Below are positions 23,189 through 31,930 of a DNA stretch of 64,000 nucleotides, piece after piece. The DNA is from Streptomyces cavernae (lineage in GTDB: Bacteria; Actinomycetota; Actinomycetes; Streptomycetales; Streptomycetaceae): NCBI RefSeq assembly GCF_004023625.1, contig NZ_RPDJ01000007.1, forward strand, positions 308,017 through 372,016. Direction: 5' to 3'. Made by a program: the position numbers and the translations under genes. Within the stretch, counting starts at the first letter, position 1, and every line of letters begins with the position of its first letter. The notes beneath the pieces are model-generated. The model was not told the origin of the DNA, did no database searches, and saw only the letters and a list, made by a program, of their open reading frames with translations.

Positions 23189-24598
23189 TCATCGCCAGCG
23201 GGGCGAATCGCCGCCCCAGGGCCCCGGCGGTCGCGTCCAGCCGACGGGACCACCGGCGAAGGAAACGGGGGAGCGAGCGTAACGCAGTCTCCCGAGCGGG
23301 CTGTCGGTTTCGGCGAGCCAGGGGCCGGGATCCTGCGGGTCGTACGAGCCGGGTGCGGCCTGTTCACCCACCGGTTCACCGCCTGCCACCGGCTCGGCGA
23401 ACCCGCTCGTCAGCCAGCGCGCCGTCTGCGTCAGCGCCAGTCGTACCAGCCGGGTGCCGCCTTCCGCCGTCTGCTCGGTCAGCGCCCGCAGCACCCCCGC
23501 GGCCAGCAGATAGCCGGTGCCGTGATCAAGGGCCTGCGCGGGCAGCGCGCCGGGCTCCTCCGGCGACCCCTCGGTCGCCGCGATGCCCGTGGCGACCTGC
23601 ACCAGGCTGTCGAACCCGCGGCGCCCGCCCCACGGCCCGTACGCGCCCCAGGCCGACAGCTGCGCCACCACCAGCCCGGGGCGCCGCGCGGCCAGGTCCT
23701 CCGCGGCGAGTCCGAAGGGGTCCAGGGCGCCGGGACGGTAGCCGGTGACGACGACGTCGGCCCCGGCGAGCAGTTCCTCGAAGGTACGGCGGTCGGCGTC
23801 CCGGGTCAGATCCAGGGTGGTGGAGCGCTTGCCGAAGCCGGTGTCGGCGTGCTGGTCGGCGAGTTCGGGCAGGTGCGGCGCGTCGACGCGCAGCACGTCG
23901 GCACCGAGCAGGGCGAGGGTGCGGGTGGCGACGGGCCCCGCGAGCACGCGGGTGAGGTCGAGGACGCGCACCCCCTCCGCGGGGCGCGGTGCGGCGGACA
24001 GCCGCCGGGGCCCGGACGACTCGGGGCCGGGGACCACGCTCCGGTGCAGCAGGCCCCGTTCGGCCACCGCGCGCCCCTGCTCGTGCGCGGCCCACTCCTC
24101 GGGCGTCCGCAGGGCGACGGCGAGTCCGCCGGCCGCGTACACGGCCTCCTCGACCTCCGCGGCGGACCGCCCGGCGAGCTCCCCGGCGACGGTGTCGACG
24201 GAGGCCTCGCAGGCCAGCCCCAGCGCGCCCAGCAGCCGCTCACGGTGGTGCGGATAGTTCGCGTGCGTGCGCACCCACCCGTCCGCCGTGCGCCAGAACC
24301 GCGACAGCGGTGCGAAGGAGACGGGCGCCCGCCCGTCCACCAGCAGATGCCGCTCGCTGTGGAAGGCCGCGGCCACCGCCCCGTCGTCCACCCGCACCGC
24401 GGGAACCCCGCCGCCGCACCGCCGTGCGTGCAGCTCCGCGGCGGCCAGGGCACAGGCCCCGACGCACCCACGCGCCAGTGCCCGCACCGGCAACCGCGCC
24501 GGCAGGAACCCGTCCCGCAGGACCACGAAGGCCCGTGGCAGCAACTCCGCATCCCCGCCGAGGGCAGCCCAGGCCCCACCCAACGCCGCATGTGTCAT
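23189..24598 (-). CDS. Type III CoA transferase (CaiB/BaiF family)
   Basis: 469 residues; ATG at 24598. The CaiB/BaiF start motif appears in the middle of the chain: RVLDLTRVLAGPVATRTLALLGADVLRVDAPHL, followed by KRSTTLDL, TGYRPGALDPFGL and GFDSLVQVATGIA. Family III enzymes move CoA between acids through an aspartyl-CoA thioester. The first 200 residues are a second, weaker half of the same fold, so this looks like a single-chain two-lobed version longer than the usual 380-400 residues. It ends about 85 bp before the CopD-like start on the same strand. Confidence 0.85.
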   Translation of the reverse strand: MTHAALGGAWAALGGDAELLPRAFVVLRDGFLPARLPVRALARGCVGACALAAAELHARRCGGGVPAVRVDDGAVAAAFHSERHLLVDGRAPVSFAPLSRFWRTADGWVRTHANYPHHRERLLGALGLACEASVDTVAGELAGRSAAEVEEAVYAAGGLAVALRTPEEWAAHEQGRAVAERGLLHRSVVPGPESSGPRRLSAAPRPAEGVRVLDLTRVLAGPVATRTLALLGADVLRVDAPHLPELADQHADTGFGKRSTTLDLTRDADRRTFEELLAGADVVVTGYRPGALDPFGLAAEDLAARRPGLVVAQLSAWGAYGPWGGRRGFDSLVQVATGIAATEGSPEEPGALPAQALDHGTGYLLAAGVLRALTEQTAEGGTRLVRLALTQTARWLTSGFAEPVAGGEPVGEQAAPGSYDPQDPGPWLAETDSPLGRLRYARSPVSFAGGPVGWTRPPGPWGGDSPRWR

Positions 24599-24638
24599 GA
24601 CGCCACTATGCATCTCGGGTACGCCCGGTCACCGACGC

Positions 24639-24673
24639 GACCGGGCCGGACGGTCGCCCCGTCCGGCCCGGTC
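24639..24673 (-). terminator. Terminator hairpin after the S8 protease
   Basis: GACCGGGCCGGAC (24639-24651) and GTCCGGCCCGGTC (24661-24673) form a perfect 13-bp stem with a 9-nt loop. It starts 23 nt after the stop of the protease at 24697 on the minus strand. Confidence 0.8.
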
Positions 24674-24696
24674 GTCACCTGCGCGCCCTCCGGCGT

Positions 24697-26238
24697 CTAC
24701 TTGGTCACCGCGTCCAGTGCGTCCGCGATGCCCGCCCCGTAGAAACCGTTGCGGTTCTTGCCGCCCTCGCAGACGGCGTCGACCTTGCCGTCGCCGTCGA
24801 TGTCGTACGGCTTGGTGCAGGGGGTGTCGTCCGCCTCGGCGTACAGCAGGGCCTTGACCAGGGCCGGGGAGGCGTACGGGTGGGTCGACTTGATCAGTGC
24901 CGCCACGCCCGCGACGTGCGGGGACGCCATCGAGGTGCCCGCCATGTAGCCCCACTTGGCGCCGGGCAGCGGGCCGAGGATCAGACCGCTGGTGGCCGGG
25001 GGTTCGGGCTTCTGGTACGCCGTCGAGTCGCCACCGGGGGCCGCGATGTCGACGACGCCCTTGCCGTAGTTCGAGAACGACGACTTGATGCCCTTGGCAC
25101 CCGTCGCCGCGACGGTCACGACACCCGGCAACTGGGTCGGGATGTCATAGCACTTGGAGGGGTCGACGACCCGCTCCGTGGGCGTGGAGTCGTTCGGGGA
25201 GACCGGGTCGGTGATCTCGTCGGCCGCGAGGTCGTAGTTCTCGTTGCCGGCCGCGGCGACGTTCACCGCGCCCTTCCTCTCCGCGTACCGGGAGGCCCGG
25301 GTGATCGCCTCGACCAGGGCCTTCTGGTCCGGGTCGTCCTTGCAGTTGAAGTACCAGGGGTCGGTGTAATAGCTGTTGTTGGTCACGTCGACGCCGTGCT
25401 CGGCGGCCCATACGAAGCCACAGACCACCGCCTCGGTGTAGAAGAAGCCGGCCGTGGTCGACACCTTGATGCCCGAGACCTTCACACCGGGCGCGACACC
25501 GGTGATGCCGACGCCGTTCTTGGCGCCAGCGATCTCACCCGCCACATGCGTGCCGTGCGGGCTCTCGGACGCGCTCGGCCGCCATGCCCCGTCCGTCGTG
25601 TCCGGCTTGCCCGTCACGCAGTTGACCGACGCCTCGCGGTCGAAATTGGGCGCGATGTCCGGGTGGGTGTCGTCGACACCGGTGTCGATGACGGCGACCG
25701 TCACCTTCTTGCTGCCCAGCGACTTCTTGTGCGCCTGGTCGGCCTTGATCGCCGGCAGGTCCCACTGCAGCGGCTCCAACGGGTCCTGACCCTCGGCCGC
25801 CTGAGCCTTCGTCACCTGCTCGGAGGTGAGCGCGACCGGCGTGCCGACGTCGGTCGTCGACGCCGCGGGCAGCGGCGCCGTCCGTGTCGCCCCGGCCGAG
25901 TCCACGCCCCGCACCTTGCGTATTTCCTTGGCGAAGTCGGCGTTCGACGAGTGGACGACGATCACGCCGATCTTGTCGTAGGACGTCACGATGGTGCCGC
26001 CGGCCGCGGTGATGGCCTTCTTCACCTTGGGTGAAGTGCCGTAACCCGGGCGCACGTTGACCACATAGCTCAGCGCGGGGGCGTCCGCGTCGGGCGCGGC
26101 GGTGGCGGAGCGGGGGGCCCGGACATCTGCCTCCAGGGCCGTCGCGGAGGCGCTCGGCAGGAAGGCCAGTGCCGTCGTCATCGCCATTCCGAGCGGAAGG
26201 GCCACGGCGCGGCGGGAGCGCGCGTGGGGCGCTGTCAT
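24697..26238 (-). CDS. Secreted S8 (subtilisin-type) serine protease, copy 1
   Basis: 513 residues; ATG at 26238 with GGAG upstream. A signal peptide (basic N-terminus, helix to about 32), a propeptide (about 50-165) and a subtilisin domain follow in order. The triad is D185 (VAVIDTGVDD), H228 (PHGTHVAG) and S436 (AGTSMASPH), with oxyanion N332. Several cysteines (207, 273, 299, 363 region) could form disulfides. The C-terminus holds DIDGDGKVDAVC, an EF-hand-like calcium loop, then NRNGFYGAGIADALDAV. It is a tandem paralogue of the gene at 26403 and probably an exported developmental or nutrient protease. Confidence 0.92.
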   Translation of the reverse strand: MTAPHARSRRAVALPLGMAMTTALAFLPSASATALEADVRAPRSATAAPDADAPALSYVVNVRPGYGTSPKVKKAITAAGGTIVTSYDKIGVIVVHSSNADFAKEIRKVRGVDSAGATRTAPLPAASTTDVGTPVALTSEQVTKAQAAEGQDPLEPLQWDLPAIKADQAHKKSLGSKKVTVAVIDTGVDDTHPDIAPNFDREASVNCVTGKPDTTDGAWRPSASESPHGTHVAGEIAGAKNGVGITGVAPGVKVSGIKVSTTAGFFYTEAVVCGFVWAAEHGVDVTNNSYYTDPWYFNCKDDPDQKALVEAITRASRYAERKGAVNVAAAGNENYDLAADEITDPVSPNDSTPTERVVDPSKCYDIPTQLPGVVTVAATGAKGIKSSFSNYGKGVVDIAAPGGDSTAYQKPEPPATSGLILGPLPGAKWGYMAGTSMASPHVAGVAALIKSTHPYASPALVKALLYAEADDTPCTKPYDIDGDGKVDAVCEGGKNRNGFYGAGIADALDAVTK

Positions 26239-26285
26239 GGAATCTCCAGTTCGTTCTCGGTACCAGCGAGCCGTGCGGGAGGGGT

Positions 26286-26350
26286 GGTACCCCCGAGGCA
26301 GTGGTGAGTGCTGCTCTTCATCTGCCTCGGGGCAAGTACCTCTCAAACGC
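26286..26350 (-). promoter_or_regulatory. Large hairpin between the two protease genes
   Basis: CCCCGAGGCAG (26291-26301) pairs perfectly with CTGCCTCGGGG (26332-26342) over 11 bp. An outer GGTAC/GTACC pair (26286-26290, 26346-26350) extends the stem across a small internal loop. It lies 53 nt after the stop of protease copy 2 and 48 nt before the start of copy 1. It is either the terminator of copy 2 or a structured leader of copy 1. Confidence 0.65.
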
Positions 26351-26402
26351 GGTGGTTCGAGCCTTACTTGACGTATTTGCTTGACGCTGGGGCCTGACGG
26401 CC

Positions 26403-27926
26403 CTACTTGACGGCCTTCAGAGCGTTGACGATTCCGTCACCGTAGAAGCCGTTGCGCCACTTGGGACCCACACAGGTCGCGTCCACGACGCCGTCGCCGT
26501 TGCCGTCGTAAGGCTCCGACGGGCACGCCGTCTTGTCGGCCGTCGCCTTCAACAGGGCCTGCAGCTGGGCGGCGTTGGCCCACGGGTACCGGGACTTCAG
26601 CAGCGCGGCGACACCCGCGGCGTGCGGCGACGCCATCGACGTCCCCTGCAGGAACGCGTACTGGCCGTTCGGCATGGTGGACAGGATCCGCCCGTTCTTC
26701 GACGGCGTGTCCGGGATCTGGTACCGGTCGCCGCCCGGCGCCGCGACGTCGATGACGCCCTTGCCGTACGTGGAGTAGTACGACTTGGCGCCCTTGACGC
26801 CGGTCGCGCTGACGGTGACCACACCCGGCAGCTGGGTGGGCACGTCGAAGCACTCGTGCGGGTCGATGGTGCGCTCGACCGGGGTGGAGTCGTCGGGGCT
26901 CGAGTCGTCCACGATCGCGTCCGAGTCGAGGTCGTGGTTGGAGTTGCCCGCCGAGGCCAGGTTGAGCGTGCCCTTTCTCTGCGCGTAGAGCTGGGCGCGG
27001 TTGACCGCGTCGACGATGGCCTTCTGGTCCGGGTCGTCCACGCAGTTGTAGAGCCACGGGTCGACGTAGTAGCTGTTGTTCGTGATCTCGACGCCGTTGT
27101 CGGCGGCGAACACGAACGCGCAGACGACGCTCTCGGGGTAGAAGAGGCCGTTGTTGGGGTCGCTGACCTTGATGCCGGAGACCTTCACCCCGGGTGCGAC
27201 ACCGGCGACGCCGACGCCGTTGCGGGCCGCGGCGATCTCACCGGCCACGTGCGTGCCGTGGTAGTCGTCCGCGGTGTACGGGCGCCAGGCCCCCTCGCTG
27301 GTGTCCGCGACACCGCCGACGCAGTTGGCCGACTGCGAGGCGGAGAAGTTCGGCGCGAGGTCCGGGTGGGTGTCGTCGACGCCGGTGTCGATGACCGCGA
27401 CGGTGACCTTCTTGCTGCCCGGGTTGATCTGGGCGGCCTTGTCGGCGCCGATCGCGCGCAGGTCCCACTGGTCGGCCTCGAGCGGCTCCTCGCCGGGGGC
27501 GGCCTCGGCCGCGGCCTCGGCGGCCTCCGCCTTGGACAGGTACTGCGCCGCGCCCTCGTCCGTCGTGCCCGCAGCCACCAGCGGAGTGGTCCGGGTCGCC
27601 CCGGCCGACTGCACACCGCGCACCGCCCGAAGCTGCTTGCCGAAGTCCGGGTTGGCGGAGTGGACGACGATCACGCCGATCTTCGCGTAGGTGGCGACGA
27701 CCTTGCCGTCGGCCTTCGCTATCGCCCGCTTCACCGACGCGATCGTGAGGTGGTCGGTCTTCGTGTTGACCACGTACGCGAGGTTCGGGGCGTCGGCGGC
27801 GGCCGCCGCGGGGACCTCGGGCACGGCGGCGGACGCGGCCGTCGGGAGGAAGCCGAGCGAGGCGGTCAGCGACAGCACCACCGGCGCCGCGAGGGCGAGG
27901 CGGCGTCTGGAGCGCAGATGAGCCAT
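26403..27926 (-). CDS. Secreted S8 (subtilisin-type) serine protease, copy 2
   Basis: 507 residues; ATG at 27926 with GTGGAGA upstream. Layout matches copy 1: signal peptide ending near residue 33, propeptide with YVVNTKTDHL, and a catalytic domain with D180 (VAVIDTGVDD), H223 (DYHGTHVAG), N328 and S430 (LQGTSMASPH). The propeptide-catalytic linker is longer in Ala/Glu. The C-terminus has DGNGDGVVDATC, the same calcium-loop-like element. The two genes are a clear tandem duplication that has diverged widely outside the motifs. It is divergent from the DUF485/symporter pair. Confidence 0.92.
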   Translation of the reverse strand: MAHLRSRRRLALAAPVVLSLTASLGFLPTAASAAVPEVPAAAAADAPNLAYVVNTKTDHLTIASVKRAIAKADGKVVATYAKIGVIVVHSANPDFGKQLRAVRGVQSAGATRTTPLVAAGTTDEGAAQYLSKAEAAEAAAEAAPGEEPLEADQWDLRAIGADKAAQINPGSKKVTVAVIDTGVDDTHPDLAPNFSASQSANCVGGVADTSEGAWRPYTADDYHGTHVAGEIAAARNGVGVAGVAPGVKVSGIKVSDPNNGLFYPESVVCAFVFAADNGVEITNNSYYVDPWLYNCVDDPDQKAIVDAVNRAQLYAQRKGTLNLASAGNSNHDLDSDAIVDDSSPDDSTPVERTIDPHECFDVPTQLPGVVTVSATGVKGAKSYYSTYGKGVIDVAAPGGDRYQIPDTPSKNGRILSTMPNGQYAFLQGTSMASPHAAGVAALLKSRYPWANAAQLQALLKATADKTACPSEPYDGNGDGVVDATCVGPKWRNGFYGDGIVNALKAVK

Positions 27927-28203
27927 GGGATCTCCACATCATCCGGATAACGGAACTGCCCGAACACAGGTGGTGCTCGGGCAGGTACATGACTAGGCAT
28001 GCAGGGCGAAACTATCCCCCGTCGTGCCTGGTCAGCAACGAGTTCCGAAAGAAAGCCAGTGTGTTGAACCGCATCTGGCGCGCCGCCGTGACGTTGGGCA
28101 GGGAGCGTCTGCACCATCGACAACCGTTCTATTCAGCCAGTTCCGACCTCGACCCGACCCCGCTCCCCACGCTGTGACCGCACCCGTACCCCGAGGAGAC
28201 TCC

Positions 28204-28560
28204 GTGGCTACCGACGCACCGCCACCTTCGAAGGCATCGTCCACCCTTCCCTCGACGGAGGCCTTCGTCGAGGTTCACGAGAGCGCTGAGTTCGGTGAAC
28301 TGCGCCGCTCCTACCGCTCGTTCGCGTTTCCGCTGACCGTCGCCTTCATCGCCTGGTACCTGCTGTACGTCCTGCTCTCCAACTACGCGGGCGGGTTCAT
28401 GGGCACCAAGCTGTTCGGCAACATCAACGTCGCCTTCGTCTTCGGCATCGCCCAGTTCGTCACCACATTCCTCATCGCCTGGTGGTACTCGCGGCACGCC
28501 GCAGCGAAGCTCGACCCCAAGGCGGAAGCCATCAAGTCCCGGATGGAGGGCGGCGCATGA
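28204..28560 (+). CDS. DUF485 domain-containing small membrane protein
   Basis: 118 residues from GTG at 28204 (GAGGAGA upstream). After a polar N-terminus, FGELRRSYRSFAFPLTVAFIAWYLLYVLLS is the DUF485 hallmark, and a second helix (INVAFVFGIAQFVTTFLIAWWYS) completes the two-helix topology. DUF485 proteins are encoded directly ahead of acetate/solute:sodium symporters (YjcH-ActP arrangement). The gene overlaps the symporter by ATGA, so stoichiometric production as an accessory subunit is likely. Confidence 0.9.
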   Translation: MATDAPPPSKASSTLPSTEAFVEVHESAEFGELRRSYRSFAFPLTVAFIAWYLLYVLLSNYAGGFMGTKLFGNINVAFVFGIAQFVTTFLIAWWYSRHAAAKLDPKAEAIKSRMEGGA

Positions 28561-30182
28561 GCCCCGCACAGCAGACCCTTCTCGCCGCGAACCAGGCCAG
28601 CGAGCACAGGCCGCTGATCATCTCCTTGTTCGCGGTGTTCGTCGTGGCGACGCTCGTCATCACCGTCTGGGCGGGCCGCCAGACCAAGGACGCCGCCGAC
28701 TTCTACGCCGGCGGACGGCAGTTCAGCGCCTTCCAGAACGGCCTCGCCGTCTCCGGCGACTACATGTCGGCCGCGTCGTTCCTCGGCATCGCGGGCGCCA
28801 TCGCCCTCTTCGGGTACGACGGCTTCCTCTACTCCATCGGCTTCCTGGTCGCCTGGCTGGTCGCCCTGCTCCTGGTGGCCGAACCGCTCCGCAACTCCGG
28901 CCGCTACACGATGGGCGACGTCCTCGCCTACCGCATGCGCCAGCGCCCCGTCCGCACCGCGGCCGGCACCTCCACGATCGTCGTCTCGATCTTCTATCTG
29001 CTGGCCCAGATGGCGGGCGCGGGCGTGCTCGTCTCGCTGCTGCTCGGCATCACCAGCGACGCCGGCAAGATCGGCATCGTCGCCCTCGTCGGCATCCTGA
29101 TGATCGTGTACGTCTCCATCGGCGGCATGAAGGGCACCACCTGGGTGCAGATGGTCAAGGCCGTGCTGCTCATCGGCGGCACCCTCCTGATCACCTTCCT
29201 GGTGCTGCTGAAGTTCAACTTCAACATCTCCGACCTGCTCGGCTCGGCCGCCGAGAACAGCGGCAAGGGCACCGCCTTCCTGGAGCCGGGACTGCAGTAC
29301 GGCGCCACCGGCACCTCGAAGCTGGACTTCGTCTCCCTCGGCATCGCCCTCGTCCTCGGCACCGCCGGTCTGCCGCACATCCTGATCCGCTTCTACACGG
29401 TGCCCACGGCCAAGGCCGCCCGTAAGTCCGTGAACTGGGCGATCGGCATCATCGGTGGCTTCTACCTGATGACCCTCGCCCTCGGCTTCGGCGCCGCCGC
29501 GCTGATCTCGCAGGAGGAGATCATCGCGTCCAACCCGTCCGGCAACACGGCGGCACCCCTGCTCGCCCTGCACCTCGGCGGCGTCGACTCGGCCTGGGGT
29601 GCGATCCTGCTCGCCACGATCTCGGCGGTCGCCTTCGCCACGATCCTCGCCGTGGTCGCCGGCCTCACCCTCGCCTCGTCGTCGTCCTTCGCGCACGACA
29701 TCTACGCCAACGTCATCCGCAAGGGGCAGGCCACCGGCGAGGAGGAGGTCCGTGCGGCCCGCTGGGCGACCGTGTTCATCGGCATCGTCTCCATCGGCCT
29801 GGGCGCCCTCGCCCGCGACCTGAACGTGGCCGGCCTGGTCGCGCTGGCCTTCGCGGTCGCCGCCTCCGCCAACCTGCCGACCATCCTCTACAGCCTGTTC
29901 TGGAAGCGGTTCACCACCCAGGGCGCGCTGTGGTCGATCTACGGCGGCCTGATCGTCGCGGTCGGCCTGGTGCTGTTCTCGCCCGTCGTCTCCGGCGACC
30001 CCAAGGCGATGTTCCCCGACGTCGACTTCGCCTGGTTCCCGCTGAAGAACCCGGGCATCATCTCGATCCCGTTCGGCTTCTTCATGGGCTGGCTGGGGAC
30101 CATCCTGTCCAAGGAGGAACCCGACACCAAGAAGTACGCCGAGCTGGAGGTGCGCTCCCTGACCGGCACCGGGGCGCACTAA
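28557..30182 (+). CDS. Solute:sodium symporter (ActP-like cation/acetate symporter)
   Basis: 541 residues with about 13 transmembrane helices. The SSS-family core is evident: DFYAGGRQFSAFQNGLAVSGDYMSAASFLGIAGAI near the start, RYTMGDVLAYRMRQRPVR, and GTAGLPHILIRFYTVPTAKAARKSV in the middle. These match acetate permease ActP most closely, so uptake of acetate or another short-chain acid with Na+ is the best guess. It is coupled to the DUF485 gene and followed by a very strong hairpin terminator at 30218-30264. Confidence 0.9.
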   Translation: MSPAQQTLLAANQASEHRPLIISLFAVFVVATLVITVWAGRQTKDAADFYAGGRQFSAFQNGLAVSGDYMSAASFLGIAGAIALFGYDGFLYSIGFLVAWLVALLLVAEPLRNSGRYTMGDVLAYRMRQRPVRTAAGTSTIVVSIFYLLAQMAGAGVLVSLLLGITSDAGKIGIVALVGILMIVYVSIGGMKGTTWVQMVKAVLLIGGTLLITFLVLLKFNFNISDLLGSAAENSGKGTAFLEPGLQYGATGTSKLDFVSLGIALVLGTAGLPHILIRFYTVPTAKAARKSVNWAIGIIGGFYLMTLALGFGAAALISQEEIIASNPSGNTAAPLLALHLGGVDSAWGAILLATISAVAFATILAVVAGLTLASSSSFAHDIYANVIRKGQATGEEEVRAARWATVFIGIVSIGLGALARDLNVAGLVALAFAVAASANLPTILYSLFWKRFTTQGALWSIYGGLIVAVGLVLFSPVVSGDPKAMFPDVDFAWFPLKNPGIISIPFGFFMGWLGTILSKEEPDTKKYAELEVRSLTGTGAH

Positions 30183-30217
30183 CCCACTCGTCGATCCGCT
30201 CGTCGGCCCACCACTCG

Positions 30218-30264
30218 CACGGGCCCGCCGCTCCGACCGACACGGTCGCCGCGGCGGGCCCGTG
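30218..30264 (+). terminator. Strong two-part terminator hairpin after the symporter
   Basis: CACGGGCCCGCCGC (30218-30231) and GCGGCGGGCCCGTG (30251-30264) form a perfect 14-bp stem. The 19-nt loop contains its own 5-bp stem, GACCG/CGGTC (30235-30247). Confidence 0.88.
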
Positions 30265-30336
30265 TCCGTTGTCAGTGACGTCACGTAGGCTCGCTGGTGT
30301 CGGAGAAAGTGATCCGCGTCGAGGGAGGGGGCCCAC

Positions 30337-31326
30337 GTGCTCATCGACACCTACGGCCGAGTGGCCACCGACCTGAGGGTCTCGCTGACGGACCGGTGCA
30401 ATCTGCGCTGTACGTACTGCATGCCCGAGGAGGGCCTGCAGTGGCTCGCCAAACCCGATCTGCTCACCGACGACGAGATGGTCCGGCTCATCGACGTCGC
30501 GGTCCGACTGCTCGGCATCGAGGAGGTCCGCTTCACCGGCGGCGAACCGCTGCTGCGCCCCGGCCTGGTCGGCATCGTGGAGCGCGTGGCGGCACTCGAG
30601 CCGCGCCCGCAGATGTCCCTCACCACCAACGGCATAGGTCTCGGGCGCACCGCCGAGGCCCTGAAGGCCGCGGGCCTGGACCGGGTCAACGTATCCCTGG
30701 ACACCCTGCGCCCGGACGTCTTCAAGACCCTGACCCGCCGCGCCCGCCACCAGGACGTCCTCGACGGCCTCGAGGCAGCCCGCGCGGCCGGCCTGACCCC
30801 GGTCAAGGTCAACACCGTGCTGATGCCGGGGCTCAACGACGACGAGGCCCCGGACCTGCTCGCCTGGGCCGTGGAACATGACTACGAACTGCGCTTCATC
30901 GAGCAGATGCCGCTGGACGCCCAACACGGCTGGAAACGCGAGGGCATGGTCACCGCGGGAGACATCCTCGCCTCGCTGCGCACCCGCTTCGACCTCACCC
31001 CCGAGGGCTCCGACGAACGCGGCTCCGCGCCGGCCGAGCGCTGGCTCGTCGACGGCGGCCCCCACCGGGTCGGCGTGATCGCCTCGGTCACCCGCCCGTT
31101 CTGCGCGGCCTGCGACCGTACGCGACTGACGGCCGACGGACAGATACGAACGTGCCTGTTCGCCCGCGAGGAGACCGACCTCAGGGCCGCGCTCCGCTCG
31201 GACGCCTCCGACGAGGAACTCGCCCGGATCTGGCGGCTGGCGATGTGGGGCAAGAAGGCGGGCTCGGGGCTGGACGATCCGTCGTTCCTGCAGCCGGACC
31301 GGCCGATGTCGGCGATCGGAGGCTGA
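30337..31326 (+). CDS. moaA: GTP 3',8-cyclase MoaA (molybdenum cofactor biosynthesis)
   Basis: 329 residues; GTG start with GGGAGGGGG upstream. The radical SAM cluster motif is CNLRCTYC (C21, C25, C28). The second, MoaA-specific 4Fe-4S cluster uses C256 and C259 in RPFCAACDRTRLT and a third Cys in RTCLF. The chain ends in the typical Gly-Gly (MSAIGG). MoaA rearranges GTP to 3',8-cyclo-GTP, the first step of molybdopterin synthesis. No other moa gene is adjacent here. Confidence 0.95.
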   Translation: MLIDTYGRVATDLRVSLTDRCNLRCTYCMPEEGLQWLAKPDLLTDDEMVRLIDVAVRLLGIEEVRFTGGEPLLRPGLVGIVERVAALEPRPQMSLTTNGIGLGRTAEALKAAGLDRVNVSLDTLRPDVFKTLTRRARHQDVLDGLEAARAAGLTPVKVNTVLMPGLNDDEAPDLLAWAVEHDYELRFIEQMPLDAQHGWKREGMVTAGDILASLRTRFDLTPEGSDERGSAPAERWLVDGGPHRVGVIASVTRPFCAACDRTRLTADGQIRTCLFAREETDLRAALRSDASDEELARIWRLAMWGKKAGSGLDDPSFLQPDRPMSAIGG

Positions 31327-31403
31327 GCGCGGGACCGGGAGCCGGACGCGGGGCAGCGAGCGCGTCCGGGAGCCGGGCGCGCGGCAGCGGGCGGGGCCGG
31401 GAG

Positions 31404-31432
31404 CCAGTGCCCCGACGCTGCCGCGGCACTGG
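31404..31432. terminator. Hairpin between moaA and a convergent small gene
   Basis: CCAGTGCC (31404-31411) and GGCACTGG (31425-31432) form a perfect 8-bp stem with a 13-nt loop. The surrounding 31327-31403 is low-complexity GC-rich DNA with repeated GGGAGCC motifs. Confidence 0.55.
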
Positions 31433-31453
31433 ATGCGGGGCACGGAGCCGGGA

Positions 31454-31705
31454 CTACGCTTCCCCCCGCTCCGGCGACGGCGCCTCCCACTCCGCCAGCC
31501 TGACCACGTCCTTCAGGAACCCGCGCACACCGAGGAACTTCGACAGGTGCTCACGGTGTTCCTCGCAGGCGAGCCAGGTCTTGCGGCGCTCCGGGGTGTG
31601 CAGCTTCGGGTTGTTCCACGCAAGCACCCACACGGCGTCGGCACGGCAGCCCTTGGCGGAGCAGATCGGGGAGGACGGGTCGGAACCGGGGGCGTTGAGA
31701 ATCAC
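31454..31705 (-). CDS. Small conserved protein with Cys/His metal-site pattern
   Basis: 83 residues from GTG at 31705. Two Cys near the N-terminus (C15 and C20 in PICSAKGC) and C47 with H50/H53 (LACEEHREH) make a plausible zinc site. WVLAWNNPKLHTPERRKTW is a conserved-looking basic/aromatic core. I recall similar Streptomyces proteins being mislabelled acetone carboxylase; the size and residues do not support that. Function unknown. A hairpin at 31739-31776 lies just upstream. Confidence 0.75.
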   Translation of the reverse strand: MILNAPGSDPSSPICSAKGCRADAVWVLAWNNPKLHTPERRKTWLACEEHREHLSKFLGVRGFLKDVVRLAEWEAPSPERGEA

Positions 31706-31738
31706 GCCCTGACCCTAACGGTGGACACGCGGAAAAGG

Positions 31739-31776
31739 CGACGCCGAGCAGCCACGGGGGGAGCTGCCCGGCGTCG
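31739..31776 (-). terminator. Hairpin between DUF3099 gene and the 83-residue protein
   Basis: CGACGCCG (31739-31746) pairs with CGGCGTCG (31769-31776), and the inner AGCAG/CTGC nearly extends the stem. It lies about 155 nt after the DUF3099 stop at 31931 and 33 nt before the small gene's start at 31705. It may be a terminator or a leader structure. The rest of 31777-31930 shows no gene. Confidence 0.5.
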
Positions 31777-31930
31777 GTCTGTCGCTCCGACGGGGGATGC
31801 GGAGCGCGTACGAAGTATGTCACGGAGTACCCTCTGCCGGGCACTGGAACAACATGATTGATCTGAGCATTTCTTGAGCTTGCCGCCCGGCCAGGGGGAC
31901 CCGTGCCGGGGTGCGCCGGAACGGCCGTGG

